Origin: Phycisphaerales bacterium
Lineage (GTDB): Bacteria > Planctomycetota > Phycisphaerae > Sedimentisphaerales > Anaerobacaceae
Assembly (NCBI GenBank): GCA_003170415.1
Contig: PMZJ01000026.1
Coordinates: 62,001 to 126,000, forward strand
DNA: 64,000 nucleotides
Reading direction: 5' to 3'
The notes under the pieces were generated by a model, which saw only the letters and a program-made list of their open reading frames with translations, searched no databases and was not told where the DNA came from. The position numbers and the translations under genes are program-made. Shown here in pieces: positions 18,746 through 27,604 of this stretch; within the stretch, counting starts at the first letter, position 1; the number at the start of each line of letters is the position of its first letter.

Positions 18746-19990
18746 ATGCTTTCGCACACAAAAATCAGAAAGATTGAAGCTAAATTCGGGTCGCCGTTTT
18801 ATATCTTGGACGAAACTTCGTTCCGGAAAAATTACGATGGCATAATTAGCGCGTTCGCCGGCAGATACAAAAAGTTCATATTGGCCTATTCCTACAAGAC
18901 CAATTACATTCCGTACTTATGCAATATAATCAAATCAAAGGGCGGCTTCGCGGAAGTCGTTTCCCGGCTGGAATACGACCTTGCGTTGAAGGTCGGCCAA
19001 AAGCCGGACAAAATTGTCTTCAACGGGCCTGTGAAGTGCTATGAGGATATTGCACTTGCCCTCGATAATAAAAGCATAGTTAATCTGGACTCCTGGTTCG
19101 GGATTGACCATGTGGCTAAATACGCCAGGAAAAATCCGAACAGGGAAATCAAAATTGGATTAAGGATAAACATCGGCCTGTCTGACAAAAGCGGCCTGTC
19201 TCATATTCAGGAGCATTTGAAAACGGGGAGGTTTGGTTTTGACCCCGCCAACTCAAATATGGAGAAAGTAGTTTCGTGTTTGGCCGATATCGGTAACGTT
19301 ACGGTCAATAGTTTACATGGCCACACGTCGACTACTGACAGAAACGTATGGTGCTATCAAATCATTACCGAAACACTTTGTCAAATTGCCGAAGAATTCT
19401 TTCCTGAATCGGTTGAATACATAAATATCGGCGGAGGAATTTTCGGTTATATTCCCCCTCAGATGCGATGGGCAAAGACGCCCTCCTTCGACGACTACGC
19501 GAAAGCCGTATATAAAGTTTTGAAAACCAGTAAATGGGTGCGCCGGCAAAAACCTCACCTTATGCTTGAACCGGGCATCGCGATGGTTGCGAATGCCCTG
19601 AGTTTTGTGACTAAGGTGATAAGCGTAAAGGACGTTCGAGGCGAATTGTTTGTGACCGTGGATGGAAGCGGCTACAATGTCCAGCCGACGTCCCACAGGA
19701 TAAATCACCCGTATCAGATAATAAGAAAAATCAGCAGCAAAAAACGCCGCACTTTCAGCGTTGTCGGTTCGACGTGCATGGAAAAGGATTATATCCTCAC
19801 GGAGATAACTGATACGTTGCCGGATGTCGGCGACTTTATAAAAATTGATAACGTTGGCGCATATACAGTTGTTCTTACGCCGCCCTTTATCAATCCTGCT
19901 CCGGCCATTATCGTCAGGAAAAGCGGTACATTCAAACTTGTCCGTTCTAAACAGACGCTGAACGATATGTTCAAAAATTACGCATTTTGA
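18746..19990 (+). CDS. Fold-type III PLP-dependent decarboxylase
   Basis: 414 residues related to diaminopimelate, ornithine and carboxynorspermidine decarboxylases. The PLP lysine is in LAYSYKTN near residue 52; the phosphate-binding glycine loop is VEYINIGGGIFGY, LMLEPGIAMVANA precedes the substrate region, and a C-terminal DNVGAYT motif closes the active site. GGAAAG precedes ATG 18746. Similar enzymes act on free amino acids or on substrates carried by an acyl carrier protein, as in butirosin synthesis (BtrK). The ACP encoded at 22731 makes the second option attractive here, but this is inference. Confidence 0.85.
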   Translation: MLSHTKIRKIEAKFGSPFYILDETSFRKNYDGIISAFAGRYKKFILAYSYKTNYIPYLCNIIKSKGGFAEVVSRLEYDLALKVGQKPDKIVFNGPVKCYEDIALALDNKSIVNLDSWFGIDHVAKYARKNPNREIKIGLRINIGLSDKSGLSHIQEHLKTGRFGFDPANSNMEKVVSCLADIGNVTVNSLHGHTSTTDRNVWCYQIITETLCQIAEEFFPESVEYINIGGGIFGYIPPQMRWAKTPSFDDYAKAVYKVLKTSKWVRRQKPHLMLEPGIAMVANALSFVTKVISVKDVRGELFVTVDGSGYNVQPTSHRINHPYQIIRKISSKKRRTFSVVGSTCMEKDYILTEITDTLPDVGDFIKIDNVGAYTVVLTPPFINPAPAIIVRKSGTFKLVRSKQTLNDMFKNYAF

Positions 19991-20004
19991 AAAAGTGTCT
20001 TGTT

Positions 20005-20550
20005 ATGCTCGGAACAACAATTACAGGCGACCATATCGTTCTTCGTCCGCTTAACAAAACGGATATCGAAAACCGAGTCCGATGGTTTAACGACCCCAAT
20101 GTCCGCAAAACTCTGATAATAAGTGAGCGGTTTGAGCTGGATAAAACAATCCGCTGGTTTGAGAAAATACAGCATGACGACAGCCGTGTTGAATTTGCAA
20201 TCGAAACTACTGAGAAAATCCCCGTCGGCGTCATAGGTTTGGCGGGTATCGATTCCACGCGTCGGACTGCGGAGATATACCTCGTTATTGGCCAAAAAGA
20301 GTTCTGGGGTAAAGGCGTAATGCTCGAAGCCGAATGCCTCCTGATTGAATGGGCGTTTAATTCTCTGGGCCTTGAAAAAATCTGGGCACAAGCACGCCCG
20401 GAAAATATCGCCAGTTTAATTACAATGAAAAAAATCGGCTTCCAGGTTGAAGGAACTCTGCGCAGCGAAAAAGTCGTCGATGGCAAACGAACCGACGTCC
20501 TTCGTCTCGGCCTGCTTAAAAACGAGTTCAAAAATACGGCGGGTAGATAA
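20005..20550 (+). CDS. GNAT N-acetyltransferase (RimJ/RimL/PseH-like)
   Basis: About 181 residues with GDHIVLRPLNKTDIENRVRWFNDPNVRK, a motif order common to RimJ/RimL and sugar-amine acetyltransferases, then YLVIGQKEFWGKGVMLEAECLLIEWAF (acetyl-CoA binding R/Q-x-x-G-x-G variant) and ENIASLITMKKIGFQVEGTLR. It may acylate an amino sugar or amine made in the pathway. A TTG at 19987 overlaps the previous stop and would add six residues; neither start has a clear ribosome site, which suggests coupling to the decarboxylase gene. Confidence 0.82.
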   Translation: MLGTTITGDHIVLRPLNKTDIENRVRWFNDPNVRKTLIISERFELDKTIRWFEKIQHDDSRVEFAIETTEKIPVGVIGLAGIDSTRRTAEIYLVIGQKEFWGKGVMLEAECLLIEWAFNSLGLEKIWAQARPENIASLITMKKIGFQVEGTLRSEKVVDGKRTDVLRLGLLKNEFKNTAGR

Positions 20551-20556
20551 CTCATT

Positions 20557-20955
20557 ATGCGGCTTCATCACGTCGCTTACGTCTGTAAAAATGTCGAACA
20601 AAAAGCGGATGAATTTCATCGCCTACTGGGATATGAAATAGAATCACCCCCCGTTATTGACGAAAACCAGGACGTTCGGATTCTATTTCTGGTTCACCGG
20701 GACGGTTCCCGTCTTGAACTGCTCGAACCATACGGCCCCAAAAGCCCCGTGCGCAAGTTCCTCGAAAAAGGGGGCGGGCTGTATCATTTGTGCTTCGAGG
20801 TCGATGATTTGGAAGACGCCTTGCGCCAGATTACTTCCAATAATCAGGCCTATATAGTAAAACAGCCGACCGCTGCGCCGGCAATCGAGGCGAGACGTGT
20901 TGCTTTCATCGTTACTGCCGGAAACGACCTGATTGAATTTGTCGAAAAACATTAA
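20557..20955 (+). CDS. VOC-family protein (methylmalonyl-CoA epimerase-like)
   Basis: 132 residues, the length of a two-betaalphabetabetabeta VOC protein. LHHVAYVCKNVEQKADEF begins the first repeat, with H4 or H5 a metal ligand candidate; YHLCFEVDDLEDAL begins the second with H and E ligands; DLIEFVEK closes it. The pattern is closest to methylmalonyl-CoA epimerases and related enzymes. In this module it may act on a CoA- or ACP-bound acyl group. It starts 6 bases after the GNAT stop. Confidence 0.78.
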   Translation: MRLHHVAYVCKNVEQKADEFHRLLGYEIESPPVIDENQDVRILFLVHRDGSRLELLEPYGPKSPVRKFLEKGGGLYHLCFEVDDLEDALRQITSNNQAYIVKQPTAAPAIEARRVAFIVTAGNDLIEFVEKH

Positions 20956-20967
20956 CGGCTTATTGTG

Positions 20968-22734
20968 ATGGATTGGGAATCATTTAAAAAACTTAAAGGC
21001 GATGAGGGCTGGCTTGTCATACGCCGGCACGCAGGGGTTGTCTCTGACGCCCTCCGGCAAAAGACGCTTGTGTTGAAGCATCAGGCCGACATTGCGTTTG
21101 TATCTTCTTATACGGTTGACCCCCTGGCCGATTACGTGCAGGTGTTTTCGGCTCAGAATGATTTAGCGGTAAATAGTTATATCGCTCCCTATGGGCAGTT
21201 TAACCAGGAATTGCTGAATCCTCAAAGCGAACTGTATCGCGCCTCTCCCCAGCTTACGTTTCTGCTGATTGAAATCGAATCGCTTCTTACCAATGATGCC
21301 GTTGATGAACAAGCCCAATCATCCGTGTTATCGCGCCTTCAGGGACTTGTTGACGCCTTTTTGAAGAATTCAACGGGCATCCTCGTTATCAATACTTTCC
21401 CCGCGTGTCCCTCCTGGCCGTTGCAGGTTTTGCCTGACCAGCGTCGTATCTTAATTGAAAAGCTTAACGCCGGCATTATCGAACGCTATCAAAGCCATCC
21501 TCGAATACAGATTATCGACCTCGACGCCTTAGTCGCCTATGCCGGCTGTCAAAACGCCCTGTCCCCCCAGATGATGAGTATGGCCAAAATACCGTTCAGC
21601 GAAACTTTTCTCAATTTCCTCGCCCGCAGGATTATATCCCATATTGTCGCGACACTGGGGCTTGCTCGAAAATGCCTTGTTCTCGACTGCGATAACACGC
21701 TCTGGGGCGGCATCATAGGCGAAGACGGCCTCGACGGCATTCAAATCGGCCACGATTCCCCAGGCCGCGAATATCTCGAATTTCAAAAAACCATCCTCGA
21801 ACTGTACCAGCAGGGGGTGATTCTCGCCATCAACAGCAAAAATAATAAAGATGATGTTATGCAGGTTCTAAATGAGCATCCTCAAATGCTCCTGCGCGAA
21901 AAGCATTTCGCCTCGATTCTGGTAAACTGGGACCCCAAGCCGCAGAATATGCAGAAAATTGCCGACCAGATAAACATCGGTCTGGATGCTATGGTTTTTA
22001 TTGACGACAACCCCGCCGAGCGACAGATGATGAGACAATCGCTGCCACAGGTCGAAATGCTTGAGATGCCCGCTGACCCCTCTTTGTTTGCCCGAACACT
22101 GCGCGAGACCGGCTGTTTTACCCGCGCCTATTTGACAGAGGAAGACAAAAATCGCGGGCAGATTTATGCCGCCCAGCGTCAGCGAGAGCAGTTCCAGCAG
22201 TCCTGTGCGACGCTCGAAGATTTTCTTAAATCACTTGAAATGGTCGTTTCCATTCATCCCGCGGGCAAAGACGATATTAAACGTGTCGCTCAGTTGACTC
22301 AGCGAACCAACCAGTTCAACCTGACCACCCGCCGATATACCGAGGCGGCTATTGCCGCGATGGCGCAAAACCCGAGTTGGCGAATTTACGTCCTCGGATT
22401 GAAAGATAAATTCGGCGACAATGGAACGGTAGGGCTGGCCCTGGTGGAAATCCAGCCGAAGAAATGGCGAGTAGATACGTTTTTGATGAGTTGCCGTGTC
22501 ATTGGCAGGCAGGTCGAAGATGCGATGGTTGACCGAATATGCCGGGATGCGGCCAAAGCAGGGTGTATCAGCGTTTCCGCCGAATACATTCCCACGGCCA
22601 AAAATAATCTTGTAGCCGGTTTTTGGGACAAGATGGGCTTTGAAAAAGAAAACGCGGATGCCAAGCAGGTTCGATATTCGAAGCAGTTAAAAAATTATCA
22701 ATCGCCACAATTTTTATACCTTAAAATCGTATGA
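20968..22734 (+). CDS. FkbH-like HAD-IIIC enzyme
   Basis: About 588 residues in three parts. An N-terminal SGNH-like region covers about 40-230, the HAD core has CLVLDCDNTLWGGIIGEDG near 236-254 (nucleophile Asp in DCDNT), AINSKNNKDDV and MVFIDDNPAERQMM, and a C-terminal GNAT-like region contains RTNQFNLTTRRYT and WDKMGFEK. FkbH proteins transfer a glyceryl unit from 1,3-bisphosphoglycerate to an ACP. The ACP gene overlaps the stop by 4 bases (ATGA), which fits the two acting as a pair. GTG 20965 is an alternative start. Confidence 0.9.
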   Translation: MDWESFKKLKGDEGWLVIRRHAGVVSDALRQKTLVLKHQADIAFVSSYTVDPLADYVQVFSAQNDLAVNSYIAPYGQFNQELLNPQSELYRASPQLTFLLIEIESLLTNDAVDEQAQSSVLSRLQGLVDAFLKNSTGILVINTFPACPSWPLQVLPDQRRILIEKLNAGIIERYQSHPRIQIIDLDALVAYAGCQNALSPQMMSMAKIPFSETFLNFLARRIISHIVATLGLARKCLVLDCDNTLWGGIIGEDGLDGIQIGHDSPGREYLEFQKTILELYQQGVILAINSKNNKDDVMQVLNEHPQMLLREKHFASILVNWDPKPQNMQKIADQINIGLDAMVFIDDNPAERQMMRQSLPQVEMLEMPADPSLFARTLRETGCFTRAYLTEEDKNRGQIYAAQRQREQFQQSCATLEDFLKSLEMVVSIHPAGKDDIKRVAQLTQRTNQFNLTTRRYTEAAIAAMAQNPSWRIYVLGLKDKFGDNGTVGLALVEIQPKKWRVDTFLMSCRVIGRQVEDAMVDRICRDAAKAGCISVSAEYIPTAKNNLVAGFWDKMGFEKENADAKQVRYSKQLKNYQSPQFLYLKIV

Positions 22735-22955
22735 TAAAAGACAGGTTGGAAGTCGTATTTCGACAGTCATTTGAAATAGAGAAATTTACTGAAGATTTAT
22801 CTATTGATAACGTTCCTGGCTGGGATTCTATGGCCCACGTCGGCCTGATTCTCGCCCTGCAAAAGGAATTCGCGATATCAATCCCGCCCGCCGATGCGAT
22901 TGAGCTGACCAGCGTAAAAAACATAATTCGGTATCTGGCAAACCGGGATGTTTAG
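22731..22955 (+). CDS. Acyl carrier protein
   Basis: 74 residues with NVPGWDSMAHVGLILALQKEF, where S37 or so in WDSMAH is the phosphopantetheine attachment serine (normally DSL). The four-helix ACP pattern and acidic character fit. It overlaps the FkbH-like gene by 4 bases. The probable role is to carry the glyceryl or amino-acyl unit used by the neighbouring decarboxylase, VOC and GNAT proteins. Confidence 0.9.
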   Translation: MIKDRLEVVFRQSFEIEKFTEDLSIDNVPGWDSMAHVGLILALQKEFAISIPPADAIELTSVKNIIRYLANRDV

Positions 22956-22968
22956 TAACAGGTAAAAA

Positions 22969-23865
22969 ATGGAACCGAATAATTACGCTAAATTATTAGC
23001 CGCGCAGGGCAACTATGTAATCAACATCGATGGCGTGGACTGGTATCATTATTCCGGCTTTATGATGCCCGCCTATCTGCCTCATTGTGTTCCTGCTATA
23101 TCGGAGGAAATCGCAAGGAAAGTGCTCGCGGAGTCGGGCAATCCTTTTGTCAGATGGGACACTCAATTTGGCCAAATCCAAAACAGCGAATGGTGGTATA
23201 TCCTGAAGAAGGGCTTGTGGTCGATTGACGACGTAAAGGACAAAAAGAAACGCTGGATGATAAGGCAGGGCAAAAAAGGATTTACAGTCAGACCGTTGAC
23301 TCCGGAAGAGGCGGTCAAGCTTTGCCCTCAAGTTGCCCTCGCTGCGACGGCAAGATACAGGGGCAAGGCCGAGATAGAAACCCGCGAAATTATGGAAAAA
23401 AGAGTAGAGGCGTCTCAAAAAATTCCGGGAGTCCTCGAATATCTGGGCTGCTTCTAGGGCGATAAATTGGTAAGTTTTTCGGAAAACTACATACAGGATA
23501 ATGCCGTCTGGCTGGCTACTATCAGGCATGACCCTGACTACCTAAAGGGGTATTCGAGTTATGGCCTTATGGACGGCATCCTTGATTATTACCTGAACGA
23601 GAAAAAATTCTTGTATGTTATGGATGGCAGCAGGAGTATTCACCACAAAACGCGTTTTCAGGATTATCTGACGGAAATCTTCGGCTTCACAAAAGAATAC
23701 GCCCGCCTCAACGTGGTTTACTCCGGTAAATTTGCGATGTTGTTAAAAATGGCGTATCCGTTCAGGAGCATTTTGGGTGGAATTTCAGATAAAATGGGCA
23801 ATCGTTTTATAGCTAATATTAACGCTGTGCTGAAACAGGAATACATAAGAAAAAGTTGCCAATAA
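22969..23865 (+). pseudogene. GNAT/FemAB-like gene interrupted by in-frame TAG
   Basis: Reading frame 22969 is continuous to 23865 except for one TAG at 23455-23457 (codon 163 of 298). The first part (MEPNNYAKLLAAQGNYVIN..., ending EYLGCF) and the part after the stop (GDKLVSFSENYIQDNAVWL...) are in the same frame and join without loss, reading like one acyltransferase-type protein. The downstream half could start at TTG 23467 with a poor ribosome site. A C-to-T change from CAG, or a TGG/TAT-type change, would create the stop; a sequencing error is also possible. It follows the ACP gene by 13 bases and belongs to the same module. The function of the intact protein is uncertain. Confidence 0.7.
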
Positions 23866-23950
23866 GCTGCGTCGATATCCCGGCCTCAAATCACATTTGC
23901 ATATCGATAATGGATGAGGGGAGTATCAAGGTTGTACATGCGAGGAGAAA

Positions 23951-25105
23951 TTAACTCTTCTTGCTTGAGTGAACTGCTCCCCGCAAACCCTCCATTTTCA
24001 AAAAACCCATTCTCCAGACAACCAGGAACGATACGGCAAAAATTGCCACTAACGAGATTAGGTTATACGGCGTCGGAATCAAAGAGGTTAAAAGGCCGGC
24101 TACCACATACAGACCGGCCAGCAGATAGCATATACCAACCGTTCGTTTCAGAGGTATGCCTCTGTCAATCATCTGGTCGTAAATGTGGCCGCGGTCCGAG
24201 ACAAACAATGGTCTTTTATTGATAAACCGTCTTAATATGGCAGTACCCGTGTCCAATATCGGCAGCCCGAACACGATTATTGAGGCAACCCACCATCGCG
24301 GAGCTTTACGGGCGAGCAGCATCATAAGGGCTGCGACGACAAACCCGAGCATCATAGAACCCGCGTCGCCCATGAATATCTTGGCGGGATGTCGATTGAA
24401 AGGCAAAAATCCGCAAACTCCGCCTACCAGGGCAAGACAAACTATAACCCTGACCATATCGCCCCGTTCACTGAAGCCGTAAGTGGAACGATGAATCGCA
24501 AGCAACAACATCCCTACGGTGATTATTGCGGTAACGCCCCCGCACAGGCCGTCGAGTCCGTCGAGCAGATTCAGCGAGTTGGTGGCCCCAAGAACAAAAA
24601 AAATAACGACCGGAATACCGATTGCCATCTCGATGCCATCAGACATCTGAAAACCAAAAGGCGCGACAATTTCACTAAAGTCCGGCCAGATACCCGCCAG
24701 CAAAATGGTTGATGCAGCTATGGTTTGGCCGAGTACCTTCTGTGCGGGGCTGATATCAAAAATATCGTCCAGAACGCCGACGAAACAGGCAATAGCAGCG
24801 CCGGCGAGAATACCAAAAAGCCGCCGCATCACATCCGGCAGGAGGTCGTGTCCCCGGAGCAGATAAACGCCGCACAATGTGCCGACGGAAAAACCGACCA
24901 GAACCCCGATGCCGCCCAGGTAGGCAACCGGCTTTATATGCGTCTTAACGAGGTTGTCAGGTTTGTCAACGATATTCAACCGCAGTGCGATACTTTTGCA
25001 CAGCCAGGTAGCGGCCATCGCACAGGCAAAGGACGCTACGAACACAGGCCAAAACTGAACGGACCAGTCGAGCGGTCTTGTAGGTCCCAGAAAGTCATCT
25101 AACAT
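23951..25105 (-). CDS. WecA/MraY-type undecaprenyl-phosphate sugar-1-phosphate transferase
   Basis: About 384 residues with roughly ten membrane segments and the family motifs: VDKPDNLVKTHIKPVAYLGG (N-terminal loop), NLLDGLDGLCGG (Asp-rich catalytic motif), KIFMGDAGSMMLGF and DRGHIYDQMIDRG. These transfer GlcNAc-1-P or a similar group to undecaprenyl phosphate. I put the start at ATG 25105 because the likely promoter lies at 25150-25177, inside a longer frame beginning at 25195. It is convergent with the polysaccharide locus and may prime the same or another glycan. Confidence 0.9.
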   Translation of the reverse strand: MLDDFLGPTRPLDWSVQFWPVFVASFACAMAATWLCKSIALRLNIVDKPDNLVKTHIKPVAYLGGIGVLVGFSVGTLCGVYLLRGHDLLPDVMRRLFGILAGAAIACFVGVLDDIFDISPAQKVLGQTIAASTILLAGIWPDFSEIVAPFGFQMSDGIEMAIGIPVVIFFVLGATNSLNLLDGLDGLCGGVTAIITVGMLLLAIHRSTYGFSERGDMVRVIVCLALVGGVCGFLPFNRHPAKIFMGDAGSMMLGFVVAALMMLLARKAPRWWVASIIVFGLPILDTGTAILRRFINKRPLFVSDRGHIYDQMIDRGIPLKRTVGICYLLAGLYVVAGLLTSLIPTPYNLISLVAIFAVSFLVVWRMGFLKMEGLRGAVHSSKKS

Positions 25106-25149
25106 ATTCTTTGCACCAAATCCTCTTTCAGCACATTGCCGGGAGCCGG

Positions 25150-25177
25150 ATTCTACGGTTTTACACCGATTTGTCAA
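25150..25177 (-). promoter_or_regulatory. Sigma-70 promoter for the WecA-like gene
   Basis: On the minus strand TTGACA (25172-25177) and TAGAAT (25150-25155) are separated by 16 bases. TTGACA is a perfect -35 and TAGAAT matches five of six -10 positions. It places transcription about 35-40 bases before ATG 25105. Confidence 0.6.
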
Positions 25178-25187
25178 GAAAAAACCT

Positions 25188-25216
25188 TTAGACATTATGC
25201 GCTTTTGATATATAAT
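25188..25216 (+). promoter_or_regulatory. Sigma-70 promoter for the ATP-grasp gene
   Basis: TTAGAC at 25188-25193 and TATAAT at 25211-25216 with a 17-base spacer. It faces away from the minus-strand promoter at 25150-25177, so the two form a divergent control region. Confidence 0.55.
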
Positions 25217-25230
25217 CTGCGGGCAGATTA
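25213..25230 (+). promoter_or_regulatory. Operator-like palindrome over the -10/start site
   Basis: TAATCTGC-gg-GCAGATTA is a perfect 8-base inverted repeat that overlaps the -10 box of the forward promoter. A repressor bound here would block both divergent promoters or at least the forward one. No regulator gene is adjacent. Confidence 0.45.
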
Positions 25231-25326
25231 GTATGCGGTGGTTGCTGGGTGGAAAATTGCAATAAACAGCCGCCAGATGCGTCTAACAGTCCAGATTTAT
25301 GCATTAATACAGGGAACGAATCGTAA

Positions 25327-26331
25327 ATGCGTGTTTTGCTTTCCAGCGTTGGAAGACGTGGTTACCTGGTAAAGTACTTCAAGCAGGCAGTGGGGGACGC
25401 CGGTGAGGTATGGGGTGCAGACAGCAGTTCCTATGCCCCTGCGTTTCGATATTGCGACCATGTTGTGCTGTTGCCCAGGGTAGGGGAAGCGGGCTACGCC
25501 GATAAACTCCTCGCTCTGTGCAGGAAAAACAAGATAGATATGGTCGTGCCGCTTATAGACCCTGAGTTGGAGATTCTGGCGGCTGAGTATGACAAATTCC
25601 GAAGCAACGGCATTATGGCGGTAGTTTCACCTGCCAAAACTATTGAAATCGCTTTCGACAAATACCAGACCTATCTTCATGCCCAAAAGGCCGGTATAGC
25701 GGTTCCTGAAACGGTTACCACTATAGAAGAAGCACTTAAGCTTATCGCATCGGGTAAACTTTCCTGGCCTGTAATAGTAAAACCGCGAAAGGGAAGTGCC
25801 TCGATGTACGTTTATAATTGTCACAATGAAGGCGAATTGCAATTGGCGTTTAGAAACTGCCCGGGGCCTGTGATTCAGCAATTTATCCCGGGCGAGGAGT
25901 ATGGCTACGACATTTTTTGCGACGGCGATTTCAAACCCGTAAGCGTTTTCTGTAAGCGAAAACTGGCTATGCGGGCGGGCGAAACCGACAAGGCGGTCAG
26001 CGTCAACGAAAAAAAGCTTGTAGATTTGGGGGTCAAGATAGCCCAGGCGTTTCCTGTGTTCGGACCGGCTGACGCAGATGTGAAAATGGGCAAAAATGGG
26101 CCAATGTTACTGGAGGTTAATCCGCGTTTCGGAGGCGGGTATCCTTGTTCTCACTTGTGCGGGGCTGATTTCCCCGCCAAACTTATCGCCATTTGCAAAG
26201 GACAGAAACTTATCCCGGATATCGGAAATTACCAGGCGGGCGTTTATATGTTCAAACAGGATGAAATCATATCCCCCACTGCCGACGAGCTGAAAAACAT
26301 TGCCGGCGACCATGGCCCAAAGTCCATTTAA
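25327..26331 (+). CDS. ATP-grasp family protein (carbamoyl-phosphate synthase-like)
   Basis: 334 residues. An N-terminal Rossmann-like region (LLSSVGRRGYLVKYFKQ) is followed by the ATP-grasp fold: FDKYQTYLHAQKAGIAVPET, WPVIVKPRKGSASMYVY (ATP-binding Lys), IQQFIPGEEYGYDIFCDG and MLLEVNPRFGGGYP (metal-binding E and N). Members ligate a carboxylate to an amine or similar nucleophile. The target is unknown. About 120 bases of leader with a promoter and palindrome precede it, so it is regulated separately from the polysaccharide locus. Confidence 0.85.
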   Translation: MRVLLSSVGRRGYLVKYFKQAVGDAGEVWGADSSSYAPAFRYCDHVVLLPRVGEAGYADKLLALCRKNKIDMVVPLIDPELEILAAEYDKFRSNGIMAVVSPAKTIEIAFDKYQTYLHAQKAGIAVPETVTTIEEALKLIASGKLSWPVIVKPRKGSASMYVYNCHNEGELQLAFRNCPGPVIQQFIPGEEYGYDIFCDGDFKPVSVFCKRKLAMRAGETDKAVSVNEKKLVDLGVKIAQAFPVFGPADADVKMGKNGPMLLEVNPRFGGGYPCSHLCGADFPAKLIAICKGQKLIPDIGNYQAGVYMFKQDEIISPTADELKNIAGDHGPKSI

Positions 26332-26377
26332 TACTCTCGTGTGCCATCAGGGCATTTCCAGTTAAGAGGTATCATTG

Positions 26378-27604
26378 GTGAATAGATATTTAGCTGGCTT
26401 CGTAATACTAATCGGGTTACTTTTTTGTGCAATTGCCGCCGCCCTGGAGCCCAACGAAATACTGGTCATCGTCAATAAGGATATCCCGGCGTCGGAGGAT
26501 TTGGGGCAATACTATTGTCAGCGCCGCAATGTCCCCCAAAAAAATATCCTCGCCCTGCCTCTCGGCAAAACGCTCGCCAACTCGATAAGCAGGGATGATT
26601 ACGACAAAGACATCGCCGAGCCAATTAGAAAACGCTTGGCAGACCAGGTGCCTGGACAGCCAATCCGATGCCTCCTGACAACTTACGGCGTGCCGTACAA
26701 AGTTGGACCTCGAGGACCACTCAAGGAAAAGCAGGAACAACTCAAACAGCTCGAGACAACCGCAGAGCAATATGAAAAACAGCTCAGGGATTCGCAGCCG
26801 GCGGATGTGAACGCCAGAATCAACAAGGAGCTTGGCAGGGTAAAAGTCGAAATTGACTGGATTTCAGGCAGGGAAACCGAGGCGAGCGTTGACAATGAGT
26901 TGTCGCTTGTGTTGTTCAGCCCTTATGAGCTTTATCGCTGGCAGCCAAATCAGTTGAACAGGCATAGCGGGTATACAGAAGGTTCAACTCTGACCGTTAT
27001 GGTTTCACGCCTCGACGGCCCCTCTCCGCAGATTGCCCGTGGCCTTGTCGATAAGGCAATATATGCCGAAAAAATCGGTCTCCACGGCTTCGCTTACATC
27101 GATTCTCGCGGAATACCCGACGATAAAACCCCCGGCTCTTACGGAAATTTCGACCAGAAGTTGCGTAACCTCGCGGTTTTATTACGTTTTCGCACGACTT
27201 TGCAGGTCAGGGAGGAACGAACTGATAAACTCTTTGAGCTGCACAGTTGCCCCCAAACGGCTATTTACTGCGGCTGGTACAGCTTGAAAAAATACATCGA
27301 TTCCTTCGATTTCGTTGATGGTGCGATAGGGGCTCATATCGCCAGTTTTGAGGCGATTGACCTTCGAGACCCAAACAGCACGGAATGGTGTCCTTCAATG
27401 CTGATTCACGGCGTTACAGCGACCTTTGGCCCCGTGGCGGAACCATATCTCAGCGCGTTCCCGGACCCTGAGGAGTTCTTCTTCGAATTAATCGACGGCA
27501 GATGCCTCGTCGAGGCATTCTACCGCACACAACCGTTTTGCTCCTGGCAAATGATGCTGATTGGCGACCCCCTTTATACCCCCTTTCCCAGAAAAGGTTT
27601 CTGA
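26378..27604 (+). CDS. TIGR03790-family secreted protein
   Basis: About 408 residues. A signal peptide (LAGFVILIGLLFCAIAAALE) precedes PNEILVIVNKDIPASEDLGQYYCQRRNVP and LALPLGKT, typical openings of this family of unknown function; later GFAYIDSRG and IAGHIASFEA-like segments (GAIGAHIASFEAIDLRDP) and TATFGPVAEPYLSAFPDPE are also characteristic. A coiled stretch at about residues 105-150 (EKQEQLKQLETTAEQYEK) is probably an insertion. GTG 26378 is preferred over TTG 26375 because AAGAGG lies 7 bases upstream. It ends 31 bases inside the convergent VanZ gene. Confidence 0.8.
   Translation: MNRYLAGFVILIGLLFCAIAAALEPNEILVIVNKDIPASEDLGQYYCQRRNVPQKNILALPLGKTLANSISRDDYDKDIAEPIRKRLADQVPGQPIRCLLTTYGVPYKVGPRGPLKEKQEQLKQLETTAEQYEKQLRDSQPADVNARINKELGRVKVEIDWISGRETEASVDNELSLVLFSPYELYRWQPNQLNRHSGYTEGSTLTVMVSRLDGPSPQIARGLVDKAIYAEKIGLHGFAYIDSRGIPDDKTPGSYGNFDQKLRNLAVLLRFRTTLQVREERTDKLFELHSCPQTAIYCGWYSLKKYIDSFDFVDGAIGAHIASFEAIDLRDPNSTEWCPSMLIHGVTATFGPVAEPYLSAFPDPEEFFFELIDGRCLVEAFYRTQPFCSWQMMLIGDPLYTPFPRKGF

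Noticed and set aside
22969-23865. TAG codon as pyrrolysine or selenocysteine
   Set aside because: Pyrrolysine needs pyl genes and a known methyltransferase context, and selenocysteine uses TGA; neither is seen here.
24183-25102. Three plus-strand frames opposite the WecA-like gene
   Set aside because: The minus-strand WecA-like motifs account for the region; the plus frames have no motifs.
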